Assembly (NCBI GenBank): GCA_002439705.1
Contig: DJPE01000029.1
Coordinates: 1 to 7,846 of the forward strand
DNA length: 7,846 nt
Direction of reading: 5' to 3'
Origin: Christensenella sp. UBA6420
Lineage (GTDB): Bacteria > Bacillota > Clostridia > Christensenellales > DTU072
The notes below the pieces were generated by a model. The model saw only the letters and a program-made list of their open reading frames with translations. It made no database searches and had not been told where the DNA came from. Shown here in pieces: positions 1 to 6,951 of the stretch. A program made the position numbers and the translations under genes. The first letter of the stretch is position 1. Every line of letters begins with the position of its first letter.

Positions 1-265
1 CGCCGCAGGAACTCAGGACGCTATAAATACGGCTAAGGCAGCTATCGAAAACGGAACCTTGAAGATTTTTGATACGACTAAGTTTACCGTAAACGGACAG
101 CCCCTTACTTCCTACATGGCAGACGTAAATACCGACGCCGATTACACTCCCGATACTCAGGTAGTAATCGACGGAATATTCGAAGAAAGCAAATTCCGTT
201 CCGCTCCTTACTTCAACGTAGAAATCGACGGAATAACCTTGCTCGACAGAAACTACGGTGACTAA
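1..265 (+). CDS. BMP-family ABC transporter substrate-binding lipoprotein, C-terminal fragment (5' end outside window)
   Basis: The frame is open from the left edge (first whole codon at base 2) to TAA at 263-265, giving 87 residues. The visible part reads like the C-terminus of a BMP/Med-family periplasmic-binding protein: an Ile-Glu-Asn-Gly-Thr-Leu-Lys-Ile-Phe-Asp-Thr stretch, then FTVNGQPLTS, then DGIFEES, SAPYF and a final IDGIT strand, an order seen in clostridial members of the family. In Gram-positives these are lipid-anchored outside the membrane and hand nucleosides or related small molecules to an ABC importer. The signal peptide and lipobox lie upstream of the window and cannot be checked. 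The ATPase and two permeases that follow make it the binding component of that importer. A TTG at 59 is an internal codon, because the same frame continues upstream with family-like sequence. Confidence is good for the family and low for the substrate. Confidence 0.82.
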   Translation, partial: AAGTQDAINTAKAAIENGTLKIFDTTKFTVNGQPLTSYMADVNTDADYTPDTQVVIDGIFEESKFRSAPYFNVEIDGITLLDRNYGD

Positions 266-280
266 TTTATAAAAACATAC

Positions 281-317
281 TGATTATGACGGCGGAGCTT
301 CGGCTCCGCCATAATCA
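281..317 (+). terminator. Intergenic stem-loop with UUCG tetraloop (attenuator or mRNA stabiliser)
   Basis: TGATTAT (281-287) pairs with ATAATCA (311-317), and GGCGGAGC (291-298) pairs with GCTCCGCC (303-310), closing on loop TTCG (299-302). Bases GAC (288-290) form a one-sided bulge. The loop is the extra-stable C(UUCG)G type. No U-run follows: the next bases are ATTTACGGG. It is therefore a poor intrinsic terminator. Its place just after the binding-protein gene fits a partial terminator or a 3'-end protector that keeps binding-protein mRNA above the level of the membrane genes, an arrangement known from other ABC operons. The role is inferred; the structure is plain in the sequence. Confidence 0.72.
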
Positions 318-355
318 ATTTACGGGAAACAAAATACTAAAGCAGGAGAAAACAA

Positions 356-2050
356 ATGGACAAGAAAGTCGCGGTCGAACTGAAAAATATATCTAAATTT
401 TTCGGCGACGTAGTAGCGAACAACAAAATTAACCTTGAAATATACAAGGGAGAAATTTTGTCTGTTCTCGGAGAAAACGGTTGCGGAAAGACGACGCTTA
501 TGAATATGATAGCGGGAATTTATTTTCCCGACGAAGGAAAAGTTTACGTTGACGGAGAAGAAGTAGTAATTCGCTCTCCGAAAGACGCCTTTACTTATCA
601 TATCGGTATGGTGCATCAACATTTTAAGTTGGTTGATATATTCTCGGCTGTCGACAATATAATTCTCGGCGAAAAAATGCCCGAGTATAGCGTAAAAGAA
701 GAAGCAAAAAAAATTCTCGACGGCGATACCGACAAAACTTTTAAGGTTCGCGCCAAAAAGTATTGCAAGGTAGCCGGTTTGCCCTTCGTTAAATTATGGA
801 AATGGATGAAATTCAACTATTTGTCCAAAACGAGAATTAAAAAAATACAGTCGATAGCCGACAAATACGGTTTCGACATTGACTTAAACAAGAAAATTTA
901 CGAAATGAGCGTCAGCGAAAAACAGACGGTCGAAATAATAAAAGTTTTGTACCGCAACGCCGATATACTCATTCTCGACGAACCTACGGCGGTGCTTACT
1001 CCGCAGGAAATAGAAAAACTTTTCGCCGTTCTGCGCAAGATGAGAGAAGACGGCAAATCAATAGTTATTATTACGCACAAACTTAACGAAGTTATGGCTA
1101 TCTCCGACAGAGTGGCGGTTCTTCGTAAAGGCGAACATATCGCCACGGTAGAAACTTCGGAAACGAGCGAAAAACAGCTCACCGAAATGATGGTAGGCAA
1201 GAAGATAGACCTTAATATCGACAGAGCCGAACCGCAAAACAGCGAAGACAGACTAGTTGTTGCTCACGTCACTATGACTAACCACGACGGAATAAAGGTA
1301 CTTGACGACGTGTCATTTACCGCGCGTTCGGGCGAAATACTCGGTATAGCCGGGATAGCGGGCAGCGGACAGAAAGAGCTTCTCGAATCCATAGCGGGAT
1401 TGAATAAACTTTCCGAAGGCGAAATTTTCTACTACAATCCGTATAAAAACAACGAAGAAGTCGATTTACGCAGCAAGACTCCCATTCAGATAAGGGAACT
1501 CGGAGTCAAGTTGTCGTTCGTCCCCGAAGACAGATTAGGTATGGGACTGGTCGGAAATATGGATATCGTCAACAATATGATGCTCCGTTCCTATCAGAAA
1601 GGGAAGACTATGTTCCTTAACAGGAAAGCTCCGAAATCGCTTGCCGATACTATCGTAGAAGAGTTGCAGGTAGCTACTCCAGGAACTTCCACTCCCGTAA
1701 GGAACCTTTCGGGCGGTAACGTACAAAAAGTTCTCGTCGGCAGAGAAATAGCCGCGGCTCCCACCGTGCTTATGGCGGCGTATCCGGTAAGGGGACTCGA
1801 TATAAACTCGTCTTACACTATCTACAACCTTTTGAACGCTCAGAAAGAAAAGGGCGTTGCGGTAATATTCGTAGGCGAAGACCTTGACGTACTTATGGAA
1901 CTGTGCGACAGAATAATGGTAGTCTGCGCGGGTAAAGTTACGGGGATCGTAGACGGAAGAACGGCTAAGAAAGAAGAACTCGGTTTGCTTATGACGAAGA
2001 CCGATTTCGGCGCGGATAAGGAAGAGAAGAAGGAGAATAACGATGACTAA
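356..2050 (+). CDS. ABC transporter ATP-binding protein with two ABC domains (BMP/nucleoside importer, NupO/YufO-like)
   Basis: This 564-residue cytoplasmic ATPase powers the importer encoded around it. It holds two ABC domains. Domain 1 has Walker A GENGCGKT (39-46), Q-loop HQHF (Q88), signature MSVSE (184-188), Walker B LILDEP (D208, E209) and switch H241. Domain 2 (about 300-545) has a Walker A lacking the Lys-Thr/Ser (GIAGSGQK, 332-339), a good signature LSGGN (451-455) and an altered Walker B region (MAAYPVRGLD). That asymmetry is normal for this family, but the Ser for Gly in signature 1 goes further. The NupO type is about 510 residues; much of the excess is an extra stretch of about 40 residues between LGE (104-106) and YGFDID (171-176). 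The ATG at 356 follows AGGAG (344-348) at 7 nt spacing. The 3' end overlaps the first permease gene by 8 nt. The family call is firm, but other ribose-type ATPases share this layout, so the nucleoside cargo is inferred. Confidence 0.93.
   Translation: MDKKVAVELKNISKFFGDVVANNKINLEIYKGEILSVLGENGCGKTTLMNMIAGIYFPDEGKVYVDGEEVVIRSPKDAFTYHIGMVHQHFKLVDIFSAVDNIILGEKMPEYSVKEEAKKILDGDTDKTFKVRAKKYCKVAGLPFVKLWKWMKFNYLSKTRIKKIQSIADKYGFDIDLNKKIYEMSVSEKQTVEIIKVLYRNADILILDEPTAVLTPQEIEKLFAVLRKMREDGKSIVIITHKLNEVMAISDRVAVLRKGEHIATVETSETSEKQLTEMMVGKKIDLNIDRAEPQNSEDRLVVAHVTMTNHDGIKVLDDVSFTARSGEILGIAGIAGSGQKELLESIAGLNKLSEGEIFYYNPYKNNEEVDLRSKTPIQIRELGVKLSFVPEDRLGMGLVGNMDIVNNMMLRSYQKGKTMFLNRKAPKSLADTIVEELQVATPGTSTPVRNLSGGNVQKVLVGREIAAAPTVLMAAYPVRGLDINSSYTIYNLLNAQKEKGVAVIFVGEDLDVLMELCDRIMVVCAGKVTGIVDGRTAKKEELGLLMTKTDFGADKEEKKENNDD
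2030..2035 (+). promoter_or_regulatory. Ribosome binding site for the first permease, inside the ATPase gene
   Basis: AAGGAG sits 7 nt before the ATG at 2043, within the last codons of the ATPase gene. It supports the overlapping start over the later in-frame ATGs at codons 13, 19 and 21, and it implies coupled translation of ATPase and permease. Confidence 0.75.
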
Positions 2051-3197
2051 ACACGAAACGCATAAAAAAGAACCGTTAATGCACATCTCTAAAAAGATGG
2101 ATATGGAAAAGTGGCAAGCGTGGCTTATAAGAATAGGGGCGTTTGCGATAGCTTTAATCGTATGCGGTATCGTATCGTCCATACTGAAACCCGGTTCTTT
2201 CGGCAAGTTCTACGCCTATTTGTTTAAGGGCGTGTTCGGCACTTCGAATAGAAGATGGATGCTGTTACAGAATATAGCGATGCTCCTTTGCGTAGCGTTG
2301 GCGGTGACTCCCGCGTTCAAAATGAAGTTCTGGAACATCGGCGCGGAAGGACAAGTTCTTATGGGAGCGTTAATGTGCGCTCTGTGTATGTTCTATATGG
2401 GCGGCAAGGCGTCCAACGGCGTTATAGTTCTGGTTTGCTTTATAGCGAGTATGGCTATGGGCGCGATATGGGCGGTTATTCCCGCGTTATTCAAGGCGCA
2501 GTGGAACACCAACGAAACGCTTTTTACCCTTATGATGAACTACGTCGCGATGAATTTAGTCAGATTCTGCGTCAATAAGTGGTCCACTAACGGTTCGGGC
2601 GTACTCGGAATTTTACCTTACGGACATATGCCCGTTATCGGTAAATACCCCTATTTACTCAACGTAATTATAGTCGCCGTCATGACGGTTTTATTATGGG
2701 TATATCTCCGTTTCAGCAAGCACGGATACGAACTTACCGTCGTGGGCGAAAGCACGAACACGGCGAGATATATCGGTATAAATATCAAAAAAGTAATAAT
2801 AAGAACCATGATTTTGTCGGGCGTTATTTGCGGTATAGCGGGATTTTTGCTCGTGAGCGGAACGAGCCATACCGTAAGCGCAGATCTGGCGGACGGCAGG
2901 GGATTTACCGCTATTCTCGTCAGCTGGCTCGCGCACTTTAACCCCGCGGCGATGGCTCTTACTTCGTCTTTGGTCGTGTTCCTTGACCAGGGCGCGACGT
3001 TTGCGGGCGACAGTTTCCGTTTGGGCGGTTCGTTCAGCGATATTATCACGGGTATATTCTTCTTCTTTATCATAGCGAGCGAGTTCTTTATAAACTATAA
3101 AGTCAAGTTCCGCGCGATAGGAAAGAAGAAAGAAAAAGCGTTGACGGAGGCGGTAGCCGCCGTAGTCGTCGAAGTTACCGAAGAGGAGGTTAAATAA
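2043..3197 (+). CDS. ABC transporter permease 1 (BPD_transp_2 family, NupP/YufP-like)
   Basis: This 384-residue integral membrane protein is one half of the translocation channel. After a charged N-terminus (about 1-25), hydrophobic segments appear near 28-47, 74-92, 101-118, 124-150, 160-177, 203-222, 252-271, 286-314 and 334-350. Family landmarks are FWNIGAEGQ (96-104), WNTNETLFTLMMNYVA (154-169) and the cytoplasmic VGESTNTARYIGIN stretch (234-247) that precedes the later helices and is expected to meet the ATPase. The C-terminal tail (355-384) changes from Lys-rich to Ala/Val/Glu-rich and looks cytoplasmic. The start overlaps the ATPase stop by 8 nt, and the stop shares one base with the next ATG. 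It should pair with the second permease as a heterodimer. The family is clear from order and motifs; the cargo is not. Confidence 0.92.
   Translation: MTKHETHKKEPLMHISKKMDMEKWQAWLIRIGAFAIALIVCGIVSSILKPGSFGKFYAYLFKGVFGTSNRRWMLLQNIAMLLCVALAVTPAFKMKFWNIGAEGQVLMGALMCALCMFYMGGKASNGVIVLVCFIASMAMGAIWAVIPALFKAQWNTNETLFTLMMNYVAMNLVRFCVNKWSTNGSGVLGILPYGHMPVIGKYPYLLNVIIVAVMTVLLWVYLRFSKHGYELTVVGESTNTARYIGINIKKVIIRTMILSGVICGIAGFLLVSGTSHTVSADLADGRGFTAILVSWLAHFNPAAMALTSSLVVFLDQGATFAGDSFRLGGSFSDIITGIFFFFIIASEFFINYKVKFRAIGKKKEKALTEAVAAVVVEVTEEEVK
3184..3190 (+). promoter_or_regulatory. Ribosome binding site for the second permease
   Basis: AGGAGGT, close to a full anti-Shine-Dalgarno match, lies 6 nt before the ATG at 3197 and inside the last codons of permease 1. 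It is the strongest ribosome binding site in the window. It fixes the start in the TAATG overlap. Confidence 0.75.
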
Positions 3198-4153
3198 TGT
3201 TATCGTTTTTGAGAGAAGCAATTTGGTTCGGTACGGTTTATCTGTACGGTTCTACGGGAGAAATAATCACCGAAAAATCGGGACATCTTAACCTTGGTAT
3301 CCCCGGTATAATGTGTATGGGCGCGGTAGGCGGATGCGTAGCCGATATATGGTATATGAATTCCTTTGCCGATCCGTCGAAAATGCCCGCGGGCGCGGTG
3401 ATAGTAATCGGTATTTTGGGAGCTATGCTCGTAGCGGGACTTATGGGGCTTCTTTATAGTTTCTTTACCGTATCCTTACGCTGTAATCAGAACGTTACGG
3501 GTCTTGCAATAACCACTTTCGGTATCGGAGTTATGAACTATTGGAGCGAACGTATGGGAGCTAAGGGCATAAGTATTTATTGGGTAAGACAGTGTTTTGC
3601 GCAGACTTTCCCATGTGCCGATACGATAGGCGATTTCGGAAGACTGTTCTTCTCTTACGGCACGCTTACTTACCTTGCGTTGGCGATAGCTCTTATAGCG
3701 GCTTTCGTTTTAAGGCGTACGAGAATAGGACTTAATCTGAGAGCGATAGGCGAAAATCCCGCCGCCGCGGACGCGACGGGCATAAATATAACCGCATATA
3801 AGTACGTCGCTACGGTACTCGGAGCTGCGATAGCGGGAATAGGCGGATTGTTCTGTATGGTGGAAGTCACCACGTCTTTCCAGTACTCGGTAGACGCGGC
3901 GGGATGGCTTGCGGTAGCGATAGTTATTTTCTCCGTTTGGAGACCGTCGCTTGCGGTATTAGGCTCTATGGCTTTCGCTATACTCTACTACATTCCGAGC
4001 AGAGTTCAGGTAGATTTCGGCGAAAAGGAACTTATAAAAATGATACCGTATGTCGTTACGATAATAGTACTCATAATTATAAGTATTCTCAACAAAAAAG
4101 AAACTCAACCGCCTCAGTCTCTCGGCGTAAATTATTTCCGAGAAGAAAGATAG
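3197..4153 (+). CDS. ABC transporter permease 2 (BPD_transp_2 family, NupQ/YufQ-like)
   Basis: This 318-residue integral membrane protein is the second half of the importer channel. Hydrophobic segments lie near 5-19, 32-51, 65-92, 98-115, 153-172, 200-222, 235-263 and 283-298. Family landmarks are TEKSGHLNLGIPGIM (25-39), where such permeases carry the conserved Gly-x-Asn-Leu-Gly-x-x-Gly-x-Met pattern, NVTGLAITTFG (99-109), and the cytoplasmic LRAIGENPAAADATGIN (181-197), the likely ATPase-coupling region. It is shorter than permease 1, as is usual for the Q partner, and it ends in a short polar tail. It shares one base with the stop of permease 1 and is the last gene of the operon, followed 20 nt later by an intrinsic terminator. 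The call as the partner permease is firm; the substrate is unproven. Confidence 0.92.
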   Translation: MLSFLREAIWFGTVYLYGSTGEIITEKSGHLNLGIPGIMCMGAVGGCVADIWYMNSFADPSKMPAGAVIVIGILGAMLVAGLMGLLYSFFTVSLRCNQNVTGLAITTFGIGVMNYWSERMGAKGISIYWVRQCFAQTFPCADTIGDFGRLFFSYGTLTYLALAIALIAAFVLRRTRIGLNLRAIGENPAAADATGINITAYKYVATVLGAAIAGIGGLFCMVEVTTSFQYSVDAAGWLAVAIVIFSVWRPSLAVLGSMAFAILYYIPSRVQVDFGEKELIKMIPYVVTIIVLIIISILNKKETQPPQSLGVNYFREER

Positions 4154-4173
4154 TAAGTTTCGACGAAAAATGC

Positions 4174-4203
4174 GGCTGTACGGTTATCGTACAGCCTTTT
4201 TTT
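4174..4203 (+). terminator. Rho-independent terminator of the ABC operon
   Basis: A perfect 9-bp stem, GGCTGTACG (4174-4182) with CGTACAGCC (4188-4196), closes a 5-nt loop (GTTAT). A run of seven T (4197-4203) follows, and five A (4166-4170) precede it. This is a textbook intrinsic terminator 20 nt after the permease 2 stop. It separates the transporter operon from secA. Confidence 0.94.
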
Positions 4204-4216
4204 GTGGTAAATAATG

Positions 4217-4245
4217 TTGTGAATACGGCGATAATGTGTTATACT
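4217..4245 (+). promoter_or_regulatory. Sigma-70/SigA-type extended -10 promoter for secA-prfB
   Basis: The -35 box is TTGTGA (4217-4222), followed by a 17-nt spacer and the -10 box TATACT (4240-4245). TG at 4237-4238, one base before the -10, makes it an extended -10 promoter. By spacing, transcription should start near A4252, giving a leader of about 27 nt. The position just after the upstream terminator and just before secA supports it. The leader is too short to hold a riboswitch or a SecM-like arrest peptide. Confidence 0.78.
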
Positions 4246-4270
4246 TAATAAACATAATAAATAAGTATAA
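4239..4270. repeat. Perfect 9-bp inverted repeat flanking the predicted secA transcription start
   Basis: TTATACTTA (4239-4247) and TAAGTATAA (4262-4270) are exact reverse complements separated by 14 nt, so their centres are 23 bp apart, about two helical turns. The left arm covers the -10 box; the right arm touches the Shine-Dalgarno. The left arm lies upstream of the predicted start, so an RNA hairpin is unlikely. A two-half-site operator is possible, but in AT-rich DNA chance is a real alternative. Confidence 0.45.
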
Positions 4271-4274
4271 GGAG
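4269..4274 (+). promoter_or_regulatory. Ribosome binding site of secA, short spacing
   Basis: AAGGAG ends only 4 nt before the ATG at 4279, at the short end of the usual range. It supports this ATG, whose product starts with the expected SecA N-terminus. Confidence 0.65.
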
Positions 4275-4278
4275 CAGT

Positions 4279-6951
4279 ATGGGACTTATAAGTTTTTTAT
4301 TCAAGAGGGACAGGCAAAAGACGCTTGCCAAACTTTATAAAATCGTAGACGAAATAAACGCTCTCGAAAGTAAGTATTCGGCGATGACCGACGAAGAACT
4401 TACTTCGCAGACGGAGATATTAAAAGGCAAAGTAGCCGACGGGGCTACGCTCGATTCGCTTCTTCCCGACGCTTTCGCTGTGGTGAGAGAAGCGTCGAAA
4501 AGGGTTCTTAACATGCGTCACTTCGACGTTCAGCTCGTGGGCGGTATAGTTTTGCACCAGGGAAGAATCGCCGAAATGAGAACCGGTGAAGGTAAAACGC
4601 TCGTAGCGACTCTCCCCGCGTACCTTAACGCTCTTTCGGGCAAAGGCGTACATATCGTCACCGTAAACGATTACCTTGCCAAGCGTGACGCCGAATGGAT
4701 GGGAAAGGTATTCAGGTTTTTGGGTATGAAAGTAGGTTGCATACTGCCGAATATGAGTTTTGCGGACAAGAAAGAAGCCTACGCCGCCGACGTAACGTAC
4801 TGTACGAACAACGAACTCGGTTTCGATTACCTTAGGGACAACATGGCGACCAACCTTAACAACATTATGCAAAGGGGTCACAATTTCGCCATAGTGGACG
4901 AAGTGGACAGTATTCTTATCGACGAAGCGCGTACTCCGCTTATTATTTCCGCTCCCGCCGAAAGAAGCGGCGAAATTTACGCCACGGTACAGCGTTTTAC
5001 GAAGACTTTACGCCCCGACGATTACGTCATAGACGAAAAGGACAAACACATTTACCTTTCCGAACAGGGCGTGGAGAAAGCCGAAAGATTTTTCCGCCTG
5101 GATAATCTCGGCGACGCCGAAAACGCCGATTTGTCGGGAAAAATCAACAACGCTCTCCGCGCGAACTTTATTATGGCTCGCGACCAGGATTACATCGTCG
5201 AAAACGGCGAAGTGGTTATAGTAGACGAATTTACCGGCCGTAAGATGGCGGGACGTCGTTATTCCGAAGGTCTCCATCAGGCTATCGAAGCGAAAGAAAA
5301 CGTGAGAGTAAAGCGTGAGAACAGAACCGTAGCTACTATTACTTTCCAAAACCTTTTCCGTATGTACAAAAAACTTTCCGGTATGACGGGTACGGCTATG
5401 ACGGAAGAAGCGGAATTCAAGGGAATATATAATCTCGACGTAGTGGAAATCCCCACCAACAAAGAGATGATAAGAGTGGACGAAGCGGACAGAATTTTCG
5501 CTAAAAAGGAAGCTAAATACAACGCGGTAATCGAAGAAATAATAAACGTTCACGAAACGGGACAGCCAATATTGGTCGGTACTATCAACGTGGAAGTAAG
5601 CGAATTATTAAGCAGAAAACTTTCCGCAAAGCGTATTCCGCACCGCGTACTCAACGCAAAAAGCAACGCCGAAGAAGCGGGAATAATCGCTCAGGCAGGT
5701 AAAGTCGGAGCCGTCACGATAGCGACGAATATGGCTGGTCGTGGTACCGATATTCTGCTCGGCGGTAACCCGGAGTACCTTGCTAAGGAAGAAATGACTA
5801 AGGAAGGATATTCGGAAGACCTTATTAGCGTAGCGAGTGCGTTCAATACTCTTACCGACCCCGAACAAATATCGGCAAGACAGCATTATAATGCGTTGGT
5901 CGCAAAATTCAAGGAAGAAACCGACAAAGAAAAAGCGGAAGTCAAATCCTTGGGCGGACTCAGAGTAGTCGGTACGGAAAGACACGAATCGAGACGTATA
6001 GACAATCAGCTCCGCGGTCGTTCCGGCCGTCAGGGCGACGAAGGCAGCAGCTGTTTTTTCCTGTCGTTCGAAGACGATTTGTTGCGTAGGTTTGGCGGCG
6101 ACAGGTTGCAATCTATCGTTACCACTCTTTCGGGGGGCGACGAAACGATGATGATACAATTACCGGCTATTTCCAAGATGATAGAATCGGCGCAGAAACG
6201 TTGCGAAGAAGCCAACTACGAAAGAAGAAAATACGTTCTTAACTACGACGACGTTATGAACGAACAGAGAAAGATTATTTACGCCCAACGTAACGAAGTT
6301 CTTAACGGAATAGACGTACACGAACAGGTCAAGAAGTTTATCGAACCGTTAATTGCCGACATAGTGACGCAATACGTCGATTTTTCCGACGGCGACGAAA
6401 GCACCGTCGATTACGAAGCGTTGAATAAGGCGTTGGAACAGAGAGTTCTGCACAAAGGCAGCGACGTAGTCACGAAAGAACTCGTCGGTCACAGAAGCTA
6501 TCAGCGTATAGTGGACGCAGTCAACGAAGAAGCCATTAAGCAATACGACGAAAAGCTCGCTTACGCGGAAGAAAACGGAATCGATTTCCGCGCGACGGAA
6601 AGAAACGTTCTGTTAAACAACGTAGACCGTTTCTGGATGAACCATATCGACAATATGGATATTCTGCGTAAAGGTATAGGCTTGCGGGGCTTAGGTCAGC
6701 GCGACCCCGTCATCGAATATCGTCGCGAAGGTACGGATATGTTCAACGAAATGATAGACAATATCCAAACCAACGTAGCTCTCGTCCTTTGCAACATAGA
6801 CATAGACGAAGTAGTGGAAAGGAAAAACGCTTTCGTAGCACAGTTGAAACAAAAGAACGAACACAAGGCGGGCGTATTCAGCAACGACCCCTGTCCTTGC
6901 GGAAGCGGACGCAAATACAAAGACTGTTGCAAAAATAAGGGTAAGAAATAA
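4279..6951 (+). CDS. secA: Preprotein translocase subunit SecA (ATPase motor)
   Basis: SecA is the cytoplasmic and membrane-peripheral motor that uses ATP to push unfolded preproteins through SecYEG. This copy is complete at 890 residues, compared with roughly 840 in B. subtilis and 900 in E. coli. In order: NBD1 with Walker A TGEGKT (102-107), the motif YCTNNELGFDYLRDN (174-188) and DEVD box (207-210) followed by SILIDEARTP; the preprotein cross-linking domain (about 223-364) ending near VDEFTGR (315-321); the return to NBD1 with LSGMTGTA (366-373); NBD2 with NMAGRGTD (484-491), a long insert (about 497-556) and the arginine-finger region RGRSGRQGD (579-587); then the scaffold/wing region with YDDVMNEQR (656-664) and a two-helix finger tip near LRGLGQRDP (802-810); finally a linker and a zinc-binding SEC-C tail with C872, C874, C883 and C884, which helps bind SecB or lipid in relatives. 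It has its own promoter and leads into prfB. Confidence 0.98.
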   Translation: MGLISFLFKRDRQKTLAKLYKIVDEINALESKYSAMTDEELTSQTEILKGKVADGATLDSLLPDAFAVVREASKRVLNMRHFDVQLVGGIVLHQGRIAEMRTGEGKTLVATLPAYLNALSGKGVHIVTVNDYLAKRDAEWMGKVFRFLGMKVGCILPNMSFADKKEAYAADVTYCTNNELGFDYLRDNMATNLNNIMQRGHNFAIVDEVDSILIDEARTPLIISAPAERSGEIYATVQRFTKTLRPDDYVIDEKDKHIYLSEQGVEKAERFFRLDNLGDAENADLSGKINNALRANFIMARDQDYIVENGEVVIVDEFTGRKMAGRRYSEGLHQAIEAKENVRVKRENRTVATITFQNLFRMYKKLSGMTGTAMTEEAEFKGIYNLDVVEIPTNKEMIRVDEADRIFAKKEAKYNAVIEEIINVHETGQPILVGTINVEVSELLSRKLSAKRIPHRVLNAKSNAEEAGIIAQAGKVGAVTIATNMAGRGTDILLGGNPEYLAKEEMTKEGYSEDLISVASAFNTLTDPEQISARQHYNALVAKFKEETDKEKAEVKSLGGLRVVGTERHESRRIDNQLRGRSGRQGDEGSSCFFLSFEDDLLRRFGGDRLQSIVTTLSGGDETMMIQLPAISKMIESAQKRCEEANYERRKYVLNYDDVMNEQRKIIYAQRNEVLNGIDVHEQVKKFIEPLIADIVTQYVDFSDGDESTVDYEALNKALEQRVLHKGSDVVTKELVGHRSYQRIVDAVNEEAIKQYDEKLAYAEENGIDFRATERNVLLNNVDRFWMNHIDNMDILRKGIGLRGLGQRDPVIEYRREGTDMFNEMIDNIQTNVALVLCNIDIDEVVERKNAFVAQLKQKNEHKAGVFSNDPCPCGSGRKYKDCCKNKGKK

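Noticed and set aside
266..355. Possible promoter or purine riboswitch before the ATPase gene
   Set aside because: Only the stem-loop and a ribosome binding site are visible. No paired -35/-10 boxes or aptamer-like junction fit in 90 nt. Any such control would be upstream of the binding-protein gene.
1535..2206. 223-codon open frame on the minus strand
   Set aside because: It lies antisense across the end of the ATPase gene and the start of permease 1. Its translation shows no family motifs and is a shadow of strongly supported genes.
2694..3221. 175-codon open frame on the minus strand (and a second one at 2651-3073)
   Set aside because: Both lie wholly over permease genes with clear family motifs. 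Their products are compositionally odd and have no ribosome binding site context that I can support.
3904..4248. 114-codon open frame on the plus strand crossing the terminator
   Set aside because: It overlaps the end of permease 2 in another frame, reads through the intrinsic terminator into the secA promoter, and has no recognisable domain.
4154..4278. Possible riboswitch or SecM-like secretion sensor upstream of secA
   Set aside because: The gap is filled by a terminator and a promoter. The predicted leader is about 27 nt, too short for either, and no small coding frame with a signal peptide is present.
5008..6159. Minus-strand open frames of about 180 codons inside secA
   Set aside because: They are antisense to conserved SecA motifs and are explained by codon composition of the secA strand.
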